NCBI GenBank assembly: GCA_030248135.1
Contig: JASANC010000843.1
Coordinates: 1-64,000, forward strand
DNA from: Theristus sp. LFF4_11
Lineage: Eukaryota > Nematoda > Chromadorea > Monhysterida > Xyalidae
Direction: 5' to 3'
DNA length: 64,000 nucleotides
Below the pieces are notes generated by a model, which was not told the origin of the DNA, did not search any database, and worked only from the letters and a program-made list of their open reading frames with translations. The translations under genes and the position numbers were made by a program. Positions 1 to 11,388 of the stretch are shown here, in pieces; position 1 is the stretch's first letter, and each line of letters opens with the position of its first letter.

Positions 1-1030
1 AATTTATAAAGACCCGTTGATACCTGACGTATGCGCATACGGCACGGGGCAGGTCACGTTAGGTCTCGTGCTAGTGCATACTGCCGTTCATACAGACGTA
101 TGCATGTACAGTACGGCACGTCACGTCGCTTTAGGTCTCGTGATAGTGCATACTACCGTCCCTTCATAACGTCGACGTACGTCTGCGTGCGTCGGGCCTC
201 AAGTTACTACATAGCTCATGGTTTTTTTTGCAAATAGTTTTATTTCATGTTTTGGATTTATTGTTGTGAAAGTTTTTTGATTACATTACTAGATTTTAGG
301 AATACTAGATTTCTTAGATTATTACCTTTTCACACTATCTCTCTGTCTGCGTGTGTGTGCACTTTCGGTTTTCAAGAGAAAGAAACCGCGTGGCGCACGA
401 GGCTTTCACAGTTTGTGTCAACGTTCTACAAAACTCGTGCAACATCCGTTTAATAAAAGCTTTTTTGACCAGTTTTCAAACAAATCTGCGGGAATCCCTT
501 TTTATATGTTTTGATCGTTTTTGCGTTTTGAAAGAATTTGTTCGCTTATTCATTATTTCCATTGAATTTGCGGAAAACATTTATCATGGAATTTTTAAAA
601 AAAATGTTTATTATTGAAAATTGGCTTCCCACTTCGATTTTCATGCGGAACTTTTCACTATTTTCAAAACAGTGTTTATACACCTGTACAAATCCCAGGT
701 CAATTTGATACGCGCACGTAAAATATTTGACCTTTTGAGTTTTAGGCGCAGAGCAAGCAAGCATTCAGTCAGAACGCCCCCTATTCTCAGGATACAGAAT
801 TGATAGAGAAAAGGTATGGGGCCATGGATTTTGTCTCATTGTCTCTTCGGTTTTTGCTCGGTTTGACTTCAGGTTCATCCACAAACAGTGCTGAAGCTGA
901 TGAAGGGCTGGGTTGAAGCACCTAGGATTTTTGTGGTCGCTGTGTTTGACAATAAAATGTTGATTTTTTAAAAATACATTTGTCAAGACTTTCTTACAGT
1001 ATTTTTTTTGTTCTGTCAGACATCGACACA
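1..1030. other. AT-rich intergenic DNA with a short tandem repeat
   Basis: I see no gene here. About 40-180 carries two diverged copies of a unit of roughly 70 bases. Both contain ACGGCACG, then GTCACG, TTAGGTCTCGTG, TAGTGCATACT and CCGT...TTCATA. The rest is AT-rich and probably holds the promoter of the gene starting at 1031. Confidence 0.5.
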
Positions 1031-3486
1031 ATGAAAGCCAGTGCCATATTGGTGTTGATTTGTTGCCTGGCCGCAACATATCTGTGCTCAGGTAAACTGC
1101 TGAATGGAATCTAAAACAGCGTCAATTTTTGTTCATTTAAAAAACTTCCTTTCCAATCTCGCATGCAGCCAATCGCTATCAGCGTCAAACGGGTGGCGGT
1201 CAACCCCCTCCTCCGCCGCCACAGGGTGGTCAGACGACAAGCACGAGTTCAGGGGCAAGTGGTGGGGGGCCGACAACAACTAGCACTGCTGCATCAGACT
1301 CGGACACCACACTGGCGCCACAGGGTTGCGTCCAAAATTGTGTTTGCCATTCACTTTTCCATTTTCATTTTCTCTACAAATCTGGACACTTTGCTCTGCA
1401 TTCTCCACAAAAAAAGTTTGGAACAGACGTTCAAGTTTCGCCAAACAACACTATTTTATCCTCTCTTTTGGTTTCGAGATCCAATGCGTTTGCACGCTGC
1501 AATAGGAAGCCTTCATCGCGACAAATCGAATTTGCGGCGCCGTCGCATTGAGGATTCCGAGTTCTTGCTTCTTTACAGTGCCTTTACTGTACCTGTGCCT
1601 GTGCGGCTTGCTCAGAGCGTGAAACTTTTGTGCGTGCAAACTTTCTGCAACGTTCACATTTTGTTTCGAAACAGGAGACGACAGCGGGGCGCTGCCGACG
1701 GGCGTGACGCTGCTCGAGCTGGCGGGTGGCACGTTCTCGATGGGCAAGGAGCCAGCCGGCGGCAACGCTCGTTCGCCGGTGCACTCGGTCACGTTGAGTC
1801 CGTTCGCAATCAGTGAAACTGAGGTGACGAACGCGCAGTACGTTGAGTTCTTGAACGCGGCAATGCTGGAGGCACTCATTGAGGTCGCTGACGAAACGGT
1901 CACACAAGGCACGCACACTTGCTTGGTGGTTTAGATTTGGTCTCTTGGTAAAATTGATTGGAACTCAATTTCAGGCCCATCCACCGTGACGCACACGTAC
2001 GTGTTCGGATCGGCACTGGCCGGCGATTGCGCGGGCAAAAAGTTGCTGCACCTCAGCGGAACACGTGTCTTGAAAGTAGTCATTGGTGTTGAGCATTTCT
2101 GCGGTGTCAATCACGATATTTCGTAATTCGGCTGTTTTTCTCCAGGATCACACGGGCGACGAGATTTTAGATCCGGAGAACCCGCTGAATCTCTGCTGGA
2201 TCGCGTTCGATGCGAACACGCAGACGTTCAGCATCAAGGATCCAGCAGCGTTGGACTGGGACGCGCTGACAGACGACGTCGTGTCACGAGGCCTGCCGAA
2301 TGACAGGGCCAACTGGCCTGAGCTGAATGATCCGCAGCTGATGCCCACTCATGTTCGTCGACCTTCATAAACATTCGTTTCTGATTTTTAAACGTATGGA
2401 TTAACGCATGATAATGGGTTTCAGTCATTTTTTATGATGCCACAGTTGCACCAGTTTCATGGCTCTGTAATAAATAACAGAACAGCAACCATTATCTTTT
2501 GCAACCATTGCATTGTTTCAAGGCTGAAGTGGCGGAGTGGCCAGCCACATTCGTCCTCTGGCACGGCGCTTACGCGTTTGCCGAGTTCTACGGCGTTTCG
2601 TTGCCAACAGAGGCTCAATGGGAATACGCGGCGAAAGGTTTTTGAATTCAACCTTGATAAAAAATATTAAACAAAATTTCCAAGTGTTTTGTTGCATAGG
2701 GGTCAAGACCTCGAGTACGCCACTGATGATGGCACCCTCGATGACACGAAAGCGAACTACAACCCCCTCGGTCTGGGCACGTTGGCCACGGGGCACGTGC
2801 AGAAAGTGAAAAGCTATCCGCCGAATCCGTTCGGTCTCTATGAAATGTCCGGCAATGCGTGGGAATGGTTGGCAATTGTTGCTTTGATTTGCCTCGCAAG
2901 TTTTTGTGAGCCGCTTGAGAGACACTTGCTCATGCAGCCGAATTCACAACTGGCTCAACCACTTGTGCAGCGTTTTGTTGAAAAATGTTCTCAATGTGTA
3001 AAACTGAATTGACTTGAGCGTTGCACTTGTAGAAATGGATCAGTGAATCATCTTGTTTTATGAGTTGCGATGTGGCACAGGTGTCTCGACTGGTACGCGC
3101 CGTACACAGAGGAGGCACTGACAGACCCAGTGGTGAGCATCGGTGTCTACGGCAGCACGCTCGCCAACGAGCCATTGGAGTCTGACGTCTCGTGCACTGG
3201 CATGCCTGGTATCACTGTTCACATGGCACTTTGCACTGAGATCCCCCATTCACCCAAACTCGATAACTTTGATTGTATTGATTGAAATCAATGTTCTGCA
3301 CGTACCACATTATGTCGAAACAAGCACGATTGTCTCTTTGCAGGCCAAGAGTACACGTGCGATACGCGAGTGAAACGCGGCAGCTCGTGGAACTACCACT
3401 CGACGACGCTGCAGACGTCGTATCGTGAGCGAGACTTCACGTGGCGCGGAAATGACCATTTTGGATTTCGGATTGTGGTCAACTGA
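1031..3486 (+). CDS. Secreted formylglycine-generating-enzyme-fold (SUMF-like) protein, catalytic cysteines absent
   Basis: About nine exons. Exon 1 (1031-1091) encodes a signal peptide (MKASAILVLICCLAATYLCS). Exon 2 (1169-1324) encodes a Pro/Gly/Gln then Thr/Ser-rich linker. The remaining exons (about 1675-1908, 1975-2075, 2146-2340, 2523-2637, 2700-2868, 3082-3210, 3344-3486) encode an FGE-sulfatase domain. Landmarks are GGTFSMGKE, SETEVTNAQYVEFLNA, GVSLPTEAQWEYAAKG, NPFGLYEMSGNAWEW, RVKRGSSW and a terminal HFGFRIVV. Family members oxidise a sulfatase cysteine to formylglycine or act in other oxidative reactions. In true FGE two cysteines follow the RVKxGGS segment; here that stretch reads SSWNYHSTTLQ, with none. 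It may therefore be non-catalytic, like SUMF2, or have another role. The join 1908/1975 only keeps frame with a GC donor. The domain call is secure; the function is not. Confidence 0.85.
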
Positions 3487-3679
3487 TATGTTGTGGAAAG
3501 AATTTAGGTCGAAACACTATTCAGGCATGTGTCAAGCCCTGATTTATTCAAACATCTGATAAAATTTATCGGAAAATAGCATGCACCAAACAGCAGAAAC
3601 GGGGAAAATGATCTATATAATGTGAAATAGAGTCCTTGAGTTTATTCGTCATGCACATTCGAACGCAAAAAGTTGTAAA

Positions 3680-3772
3680 AATGAAAACTCCACTTTTATA
3701 AAAAAAACTTTGATTTTCACATTTTTATAAGGAGATCTAACATGCAAAACTTTACTGTATGTCTCGTACGGA
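3680..3772. repeat. Partial copy of the ACCGTAAAGTC MITE
   Basis: It reads ACTCCACTTTTATA..., then TTTTATAAGGAGAT and GCAAAACTTTACTGTA. This matches the right half of the elements near 34.2 and 34.9 kb. Only one end is present. Confidence 0.55.
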
Positions 3773-3841
3773 TCGCGTGTGCAAATGTCGCCAAAGTGCA
3801 CCTTCTCACCAACACTGCGAGACACACCACACGGTCGTTCG

Positions 3842-4624
3842 TCACCAGCGCCACGCCGCCAGCATCAAGTGCCGCACGAGCGTCAGCACCAGCGTGCACG
3901 TGCGCAGTTCGTACGGATCCACGAGCGAGCGCACCAGGCGCGTCTCATCCTCGTGGTAGAGCAGTTTCGGCTGTGCCGCCAGCCGCTCAGTGAACAGCCG
4001 TGCGAACGCGTCCCGTGGCACTCGATGCAGCAGCTGCCGCAGACTGACCAGACGCACGCGTGTTGCACGCTCAGTGCACGTGGGTGTGTGCTGCGCACAG
4101 TCCACTGACGGCACACACTCCGTGAGACAACTGAAAAGGCACATCGTCACGGCAACGAGAGAATGGTCACGGACGCACGGGGCTTTGCTTTGTTGTACAG
4201 TCGAACTGTGAATCATGGGCAGTCCGATGATTCGCTGTTGTTCAGTTGGGCTCAAGTGATCGACCACAAGAAATGCGACCACCGAAACCGCTGATGTCTA
4301 ACTGACCGTGTGCAGCAGCGAAGCAAAGCGTTGTTTTCGTCAAAAATGGCCACTTCAATGAGCACTTGATGCAGCGTTTCTGCCAAATCGATGAACGTTC
4401 GCCCAAATCGTTTCTGAGATGGAATAAAATTGTATTCAAAAATTATGCAATTTTTGCACACTGCCCCTGGTTGAGTGGGTGATTGGTTGAAAAAATCAGC
4501 ATGCTGCACTGAAAGAAACAGCATTAAATGACTTTACCATTTTCAAATCTTCAATCACAATCGAGTCCGATTCAGCCAACATGAACAACGCTGTTTTTGC
4601 ATCGTACCGAGATTCCGTTTCCAT
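3842..4624 (-). CDS. Unrecognised three-exon protein of about 230 residues
   Basis: Exon 1 starts at the ATG at 4624 (METESRYDAKTALFMLAESD...) and ends before a gtaaag donor near 4538. Exon 2 (about 4413-4307; KRFGRTFIDLAETLHQV...) ends before gtcagt. Exon 3 starts about 4257 in phase (PTEQQRIIGLPMIHSS...) and runs to a TGA at 3842-3844 after AAWRW. The second intron is only about 50-60 bases. The joins keep frame and the exons are GC-rich, both signs of real coding. The protein looks helical and soluble, with Leu/Arg-rich segments (VRLVSLRQLLHRVPRD, CTLVLTLVRHLM), and no signal peptide or clear membrane segment. I do not recognise the family. It is convergent with the gene ending at 3486. 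Confidence 0.55.
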
Positions 4625-6056
4625 CGTGGGATTTCTGCTTGAATGTGTACGTATTTAATTTTGCACAAAAACAGTCGATAAAAAAGAAACCAGTCTCTGC
4701 ATTGGAAAAAAATATTTAGAGACCTGTTTTCAAAGAAAGTTCTGGAATTTCATCAGTAAAAAGCACAAAAAGGAAGCAACAAAACCAGAAAACACTGCAC
4801 TGCACATTCAGTTATGAATTCTGAGAAAATTGCACACAAATATCTTGAGCAACGACTTACTAAAACTAAGATATCAGTTAAATCTATGCATTCAATTTAA
4901 ATTATGACTGATTGGTGGGTTTTAAAAATGCATTTAAAACGATGCCGAGCCATAATTTTTCTCACTCCGTTACGCATGAAAATGTATCTAATGAAAACGT
5001 TTGGACAGGTGAAATATGCGCATTTTAGTTGAATTTGCACAACACCTCTCAATTACACTATGAATAATATTGTGTTGTGTCCGTGTCGCTTGCCAAATGT
5101 TGCCACTGGAAACACAATAAATCCATTGTGTGATTCCAGTGTTTCGTTCACAAAAATGTTTTGAAAACGTAGTGACAAATCACGGGCTCCTGATTACTTG
5201 CCATGGCTCTTCTGACTGACCCATATTATCAATCAAACATCCCTTCTTACTAACAATCAATTATGAATATTATGTTTGCGATTCACCATAAAAGTAACCA
5301 ATATTTTGACTGATTTAGCAGATTTCCCATTCTTTATTTGCGTGCGTGCGTTTGTGACTTTGATGGGAAGCAAAAAATGATTTTTTAAAGAAAACACGGG
5401 CACGCCGTGTTGGCATCTTGAAAAACGACTATTTTGAAGGACATTCGCGGCGAGTGCATGTCACAAATCCAATCGAAAAAAAAGCCGTGACATTAAACTG
5501 CTTTCTAACACCGCATACGTGTTTTCGTGAGGGGTTTAAGTTTTTTATTCAACCGATCCAGCAATGAATTACGTTTGTTCTGTTTTGACACCAAATTTTC
5601 GCTTTTTTGGTGATTCTTATCAGCAAGCGAGAGTTCATGGTTGTTCACTAAAATTTCCAACCTTTTCGTAACAGATGTGTGACGCATGATCCTTTTGGGA
5701 AAACTTTCAAAGAAATAAAAAACGGGTGAAAACTAAGGTAGTGCAGTTTATGTTGCGGAGCGGATCGGTTTTTTTCATTTTTACCGCTGGATTTACAAAT
5801 TTCATAGCTGTGTTTTTTACTATTTGCACATCTGAACCAAATAAAAAGGGTAGCAAAAAATGGTTTGTCAGTGGTGACGGTGACCTTCACACACATTCAA
5901 CTTTGGAATAATGGCAGAAGCCACGCAAAGATCAAACAAACAAAAAACGCTAAAAACGGCATGCACATAAAACGCGAGCAAGCACCGCATTCAAATTTCA
6001 TTCATATTTCACACAGCTCACTGAAAAAGTGAAGCAAAAAAACTGCGAATTAAAAA
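4625..6056. other. AT-rich intergenic DNA
   Basis: No gene or recognisable element. It should hold the divergent 5' regions of the - strand gene starting at 4624 and the + strand gene starting at 6057. Confidence 0.4.
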
Positions 6057-8158
6057 ATGTGGACCAAAGTGACGTTGCTTGTGCTGGCATGCAGCTGTGT
6101 GCACAGTTTCCATCGACCACCGCCGCCACCGCCACCGCCACCGCCACCGCCACCAAGCACTGCGCCCCCTGAGGAGTCAACGACTACTACGCCCCCCAGC
6201 ACACCCGCTGATGATGCCCCGAGCACAACGGCAGCACCCCTCGGCAGCGCCCGCCACTACACCACTTATGAGTGCAGGTATAATTACACGACAGGTGAAA
6301 ACCACAGCACATGTGACGCTGAATGAAAATGTAAGAGGTCGTGTCCTGTCTCTGAAATAAAACTTCATAGCTACAAAAAGCCGAGAATGGTGGATATTGC
6401 TACTCACTGTTTATGGGCATATTTAGTTCCGGGACACCGCTCGGGACAGGATACCACGGTGGACATCCCACGGACAGCTCAACGGTCACCACTTCAGATA
6501 TTTTGATACTTCGCGTGTGCTTAGGCAGCTAGCTGTTTGAGCGCACTTGTGAATTTGTGCACAATGTTTCATAATCGCCAAAGACACTTTTTTCGATTGT
6601 AATTCAGTGCCTACGGTGACGGCATTTCAAGTGAAACATCGAGCATCGAAGATCTCGGTTTGACGCCAGATGAAGTTGCAACCAAGGTGACATGCATGAT
6701 ACATTCACTCGCTAGTCAATGAAGGAAAGAAATCAAAGAAAGGTGTACGAAAACAGTGATGACGCAGGTTTTGGCGCTGTTCACGTCGTCCAGCCGCTGC
6801 AGCGGCAGTCGCACGTTCTCCGGCAAGTGCGACGCCGTGTCGACGTGCCGTGTCAACCCGTGGTACTACGAAAAAGTGGTGGACTTTGATGGCGAGCCAA
6901 AACGCCTGATCATCACGAACAGCATGCCAAATCATTGCTCATCGGTTACATTGTACCATTGATTATGTGACGATTTGCCAAAAAAACAAACTGCGGTTAA
7001 CGCCAATTTTTTCCAATGTTTTGATGATTCTGCACAAGTTATAGATCGTTCTGCTGGTTCCACCAAACCTCTCTTTTTTTAGCTGGACAGACAGATCGCC
7101 AATCCAAATGCGCCGTGTGAAAGTCTGCAGGCTCTGCTTCTACCAGTGAACCCAATCGTTGGCACGTTCACGGAATGGGGCATGGGACCAATCGGCGCCG
7201 CTGTTACAGGTTGCTTTTTTCATCTCATCTGTCTGCATGACGACATTCACGACAAAAGAATGTCACATGGCAGCAACGCTGTTTTGCGGGTTTAAAGATT
7301 TTTTTTAAATAACCGATCTGGAGTCTGAAACAAAGAAAACCAGTTTCAGGCGGCACGATCTACAATCACAAATCAGCGGAAGTCGGTTGCAACATTGCGT
7401 TCGAGTCAGAGGGTCCGACATTGGACAACTGCGGTGGACATGCGGACATGAGGAAACGCTACCACTATCACGCGGTGCCATTCTGCGCGGCTGTCGGTGG
7501 TGTTTTCTTTGCATTTTTAACAACCCCAAATTCCACAAAGCTCAAAACCAAAGAATCGAACACACACACTGCAGGACAACGACCGCTGCGGTCTGATGGG
7601 CTACATGCGTGACGGCTTCCCCATTTACGGCCTCTGCACGTTGCATTTTGACGACGGCACCGTCTTGGAGATGAGATCGGGATACACGTTTGCGATTGCG
7701 CTTTTCAAGAAAACGCAGATGCTGTTTCACTTGCGAGATTTTTCGAAACAGCGCGCGCGCACAAACTGTTCAACTGGGCATTGTGTTTTGTGGTGACAAT
7801 TTCGGAACAATTCTTTTCTGTTTCTATTCAGCGGCAGCGGCTGTTTGGCAAGCGGCTACTCGTGGCAGGGAGTCGGAACGCTAGACGAAGCGAATGGCTA
7901 CTATTTCCAAATTGGTGCACAAGCGCTCGACGATCCAAATGTTCGATTTGAAGCAGGAACATACGCGTATTTCTTTGATGATATGGTTAGTGGGCCACCT
8001 TTTCTTAAAAATACATTTGCTACACACCCCATAGTAGTCATCGTTTAATTTCTGTGCATATTTTTCTTCTTTGTTTTCAGTACCCATACTCAGTGGTCGG
8101 TTACAAAGGCATCGAGTTGTCCAATTACTGCGCATTCAGCACCACTGATTTGCAATAG
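6057..8158 (+). CDS. Secreted YHYH-domain protein, paralogue 1
   Basis: Start at 6057: a signal peptide (MWTKVTLLVLACSCVHS), then 13 consecutive prolines from a CCGCCA-type repeat and a Thr/Pro-rich linker to about residue 75. Nine exons (about 6057-6278, 6608-6687, 6767-6948, 7082-7209, 7350-7491, 7575-7687, 7832-7984, 8081-8158) encode the domain. Landmarks are PWYYEKVV, RLIITNSMPNHCSS, WGMGPIGAAVTG, GTIYNHKSAE, NCGGHADMRKRYHYHA, GLMGYMRDGFPIYG, GTLDEANGY and YPYSVVGY. CGGH...YHYH plus DGFPIYG is the core of the YHYH family, whose molecular function is not established. Conserved Cys residues suit an extracellular protein. Poly(A) signal AATAAA at 8226. First of three tandem paralogues with the same exon order; it is the most divergent. 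Confidence 0.88.
6118..6155 (+). repeat. Poly-proline coding microsatellite (CCGCCA-type)
   Basis: Near-perfect CCG/CCA/CCC repeat inside exon 1 of the first YHYH gene. It encodes an uninterrupted proline run and is likely length-polymorphic. Confidence 0.8.
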
Positions 8159-8936
8159 AACAAAATCGTTGTGATTTGTAGGTTTTTTGCAATTTGTTGA
8201 TCAGAATGTTAAAACGTTAAAACAGAATAAAATCTGGCATTAGAAGACGGCAATAATGTACACCTCTCGCAGTCACTCGAATGTTACGACTTTTGCAATG
8301 CGTGACAAAATAAGTTCACTAAATTCAAAAAGTCTGCAAGTGCTTGTCAGTCAGCAATTTGTGATACACACATGTTTCTTTTTCAAACGATTGTTTTTGG
8401 ACAAGCTTCTGATTGGAAAAAAATACACAGAATATGTAGCTCCTGTTGTGCTATGTAACTGAACGAAACAACGTTTTTTTTAAAACCCTTGCGGAAAAAT
8501 AGTCAATCATGTAATCCGTCGGCATGATACCCACGGTAACCCGACGATGCATGTGATTGTTTTGTGGATATCACATGACACTCGGCAGATGATCATTTAA
8601 CAACAATCAAACAAATAAAGAAGCGTACCGTAAGGATAATTCAGAAAAAAATATTTGTCATCGTATTATTTGGTAAACCTGCACGTTGCAATGCAGCTAT
8701 TCGTATTGCAGTTTTGCTTTCTCGGTTTTTCTAGATTTTTTCAATTCAATAAAGACCAAAAAACTCAATTCAAAAACAGCGCAGGCCACCCGGGGGCGTT
8801 GGAACAAACGAATTCATTGATGCTACATTTTTAAATAAATAACTGTTTCTGTATTTATACAAGAGTAGTTAAATCAAATCTAGTGAAAATCTAAATCCAG
8901 ATAGGGCAACATCTGCACCTGCACGTTCACGTCAAA
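8159..8936. other. Intergenic DNA between YHYH paralogues 1 and 2
   Basis: AT-rich. It holds the 3' UTR of paralogue 1 (AATAAA at 8226) and presumably the promoter of paralogue 2. No other gene seen. Confidence 0.5.
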
Positions 8937-10642
8937 ATGACAGGCACATTTCTGGTGCTCCTATGCGCCGCCATGGCGCTGGTGCAAGCCCCACCTCCTG
9001 GCCCTGGAGGAGGTGGAGGTGGGGGTCAGCCCCCGCGGACCACTACAACCTCCAGTACGACCACAACGACAACCACAGCGGCCACTGGTCACGCAACAAA
9101 CGCATTTGATTGCTCGTAAGACTGCAAGTGTTTCTTTACGGTGGGGATAGTGCTCTTTCATTTTGATCTGTAAAAATAGTTCTTTTGCAGAGACACGCAG
9201 TACAGTGGTCTGTCGATTGTCAGTTCCAGCATTGCTGACAAGCAAGCGGAAACTGGAGACACCAACCAGCAGATTGCTGACAAGGTGAGCATTTTGTTTT
9301 AGAAAAGTAGAAAAAAGAAAGACATATGTTCAACTCAAAATGCCAGAACACTACAGGTGCTTGCGTTGTTCTCCTCGGAGAGACAGTGCAGTGGATCGAG
9401 TGACTTCACTGGCAAATGCGACGACGACACGCAACGCGTTCAGCCTTGGTACTACGAGGCAGAGGTGACGTTCAATGGAGAACAGAAACGGCTGATCATC
9501 ACAAACAGCATGCCCGACCACTGCTCCTCGGTTGGTGACATCGGACTTACAAGGGCGGAGAAAGTTTTGTTGGACGAATTTGGATTTCATTCGTTCATTT
9601 TTGTTTTTATAACAACAGTATTTATTCTCATTCAATTTTCATTTTCATTCTCAGTGCTTTACTTTCACATTCAATTCATCATCCCAGTTGGATCGTGTCA
9701 TTGCGAACCCGAACATGCCGTGCGAGACGTTGCACGCGCTGTTGCTCCCATTGAGCCCCACGAAAAGCAGCAGCTTCACCGCCTGGGGCATGGGTGACAT
9801 CGGATTAGCTGTCACAGGTCTTTCTCTCTGTTGATAGCTGACTCTTATATGCGTCGTGTCGGTGTTTGTGGCATGTTCAAAGGTTTGTTGCGGTGCAGGC
9901 GGCACGATCTACAACCACAAGTCAGCCGAAGTCTTATGCAACATCGCGTACGAGTCCGAGGGTGCCACGCTGGATGCCTGTGGCGGTCATGCCGACGCCA
10001 GCAACATCTACCACTATCACGCCGCACCCGCCTGTGCTCCTGTGAGTGCTTGCGCGAAATGGACATTTTTTGTTACTGTTGAATTGCGTTTACCAAAAAC
10101 CAGGCCGCCGACTCGTGTGGTTTGATGGGCTACATGCGCGACGGGTTTCCAATTTACGGCCTTTGTACTGTGCGGTTGGCCGATGGGAGCACAGTGGAAT
10201 TGACCTCAGGATACAGGTTCAGTTGGCGTTTATTTGAATTCAAACGTACACAGGCAATGGTATAACAACGGGATCACAGGGTTTCTTTTCTTGCTTGAGA
10301 AACTGCGATTGAAAATGTGGGTTTTTTTTTCAGTGGAATCGGCTGTCTGGCGAGTGGGTACGCGTGGACTGGCGCAGGCACGTTGGACGAAGCGAATGGC
10401 TACACGTTCCAGCAGGACGCCACGTCACTCGATGGCGCAGTCAGCTTCGCCGCTGGCGACTACGCCTACTTCTTTGACGACGTGGTTCGTGACACTTCAT
10501 TTGTTTCTTTACTACGCTGGTTTTGTTGAGAAAAGTTCATGTGAGATTTTATGCACACTTTCAGTATCCGTACTCTGTGGTCGGCTACTATGGCTCCAGC
10601 GTCTCGCGCATGTGCACATTTAGCACGAGTGATCTGAACTAG
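8937..10642 (+). CDS. Secreted YHYH-domain protein, paralogue 2
   Basis: Start at 8937: signal peptide (MTGTFLVLLCAAMALVQA), then PPPGPGGGGGGGQPP and a run of Thr/Ser. Following exons (about 9191-9284, 9357-9530, 9688-9819, 9899-10039, 10105-10214, 10334-10483, 10565-10642) carry SSSIADKQAETGD, PWYYEAEVTFNGE, RLIITNSMPDHCSS, WGMGDIGLAVTG, GTIYNHKSAEV, CGGHADASNIYHYHAAPAC, GLMGYMRDGFPIYGLC, GTLDEANGYTF and YPYSVVGYYGSS, ending in TAG. Intron positions match paralogues 1 and 3. The linker is Gly-rich where paralogue 1 is Pro-rich, so the N-terminal region evolves quickly while the domain is conserved. The exon around 10341-10465 is almost identical at DNA level to one in paralogue 3. Probably extracellular; biochemical role unknown. 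Confidence 0.88.
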
Positions 10643-11388
10643 AAAACTCATTTCATTTGAAAAGATGAACCAATGATACAGATGTTCATTTCGTTTTGAA
10701 TGGTTTGGTTTTTTGGCCAATGGTGTTGGGCGTGGGGTTTCATTTGAAACGTAGAACATAAATTCTTACTTCTAATCCAATACACAGTATTTTTATTCAA
10801 ATCTGTCACTTTATTCGTGGGATACAAAGTTGGAAAACAAGAAAAATGGGATCGCAATTGCAAAAAAGACATGTTCTGCCACAAATGGAGTGTTTGTTTT
10901 CAACCAAAACCGATCTATTCGTTCTTCATAATATAATTCAACGTTTCATGTTCGTTGTTCTTTGAAAAAAGTGACAGGTTTAAACAAATACCGTATACAT
11001 TCAAATTTCAAAATGGGCAGAAAGTAATGTGAAGATTTTACTCGATGTCTGGTACAATTTTCGTGTGACGCTTTCTTTTGTGAAACTAATTCGGTTACAC
11101 GACTCGAAAGCGCAGTTGCGTGGGCACGCCAAAAATGAAACCTTTGGAAACCAACCACCGCCTAAGTTGACCTTTTCACAAGTTTGTCCACCTGTAAATC
11201 TAAAACGATGGATGAACAAAACATTCCGCTAAATGCGCGGCTAGTTGCAAATAATGCCAAATGTTATTGACGCAGTGGTTTCCACAAAGGCTTCCCCGCC
11301 CACCTGTGAACCCGGAAGGATAAATTAAACGAGTGCATTCAGATAAAAAAAGGGTGGCTGTTTTCATTCAACCATTCATAGTCAAAAA
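10643..11388. other. Intergenic DNA between YHYH paralogues 2 and 3
   Basis: AT-rich; no gene or clear repeat seen. Confidence 0.45.

Noticed and set aside
1451..1918. 155-codon antisense frame over the FGE-like gene
   Set aside because: It is an antisense shadow of the GC-rich exon coding TFSMGKEP...EVTNAQY.
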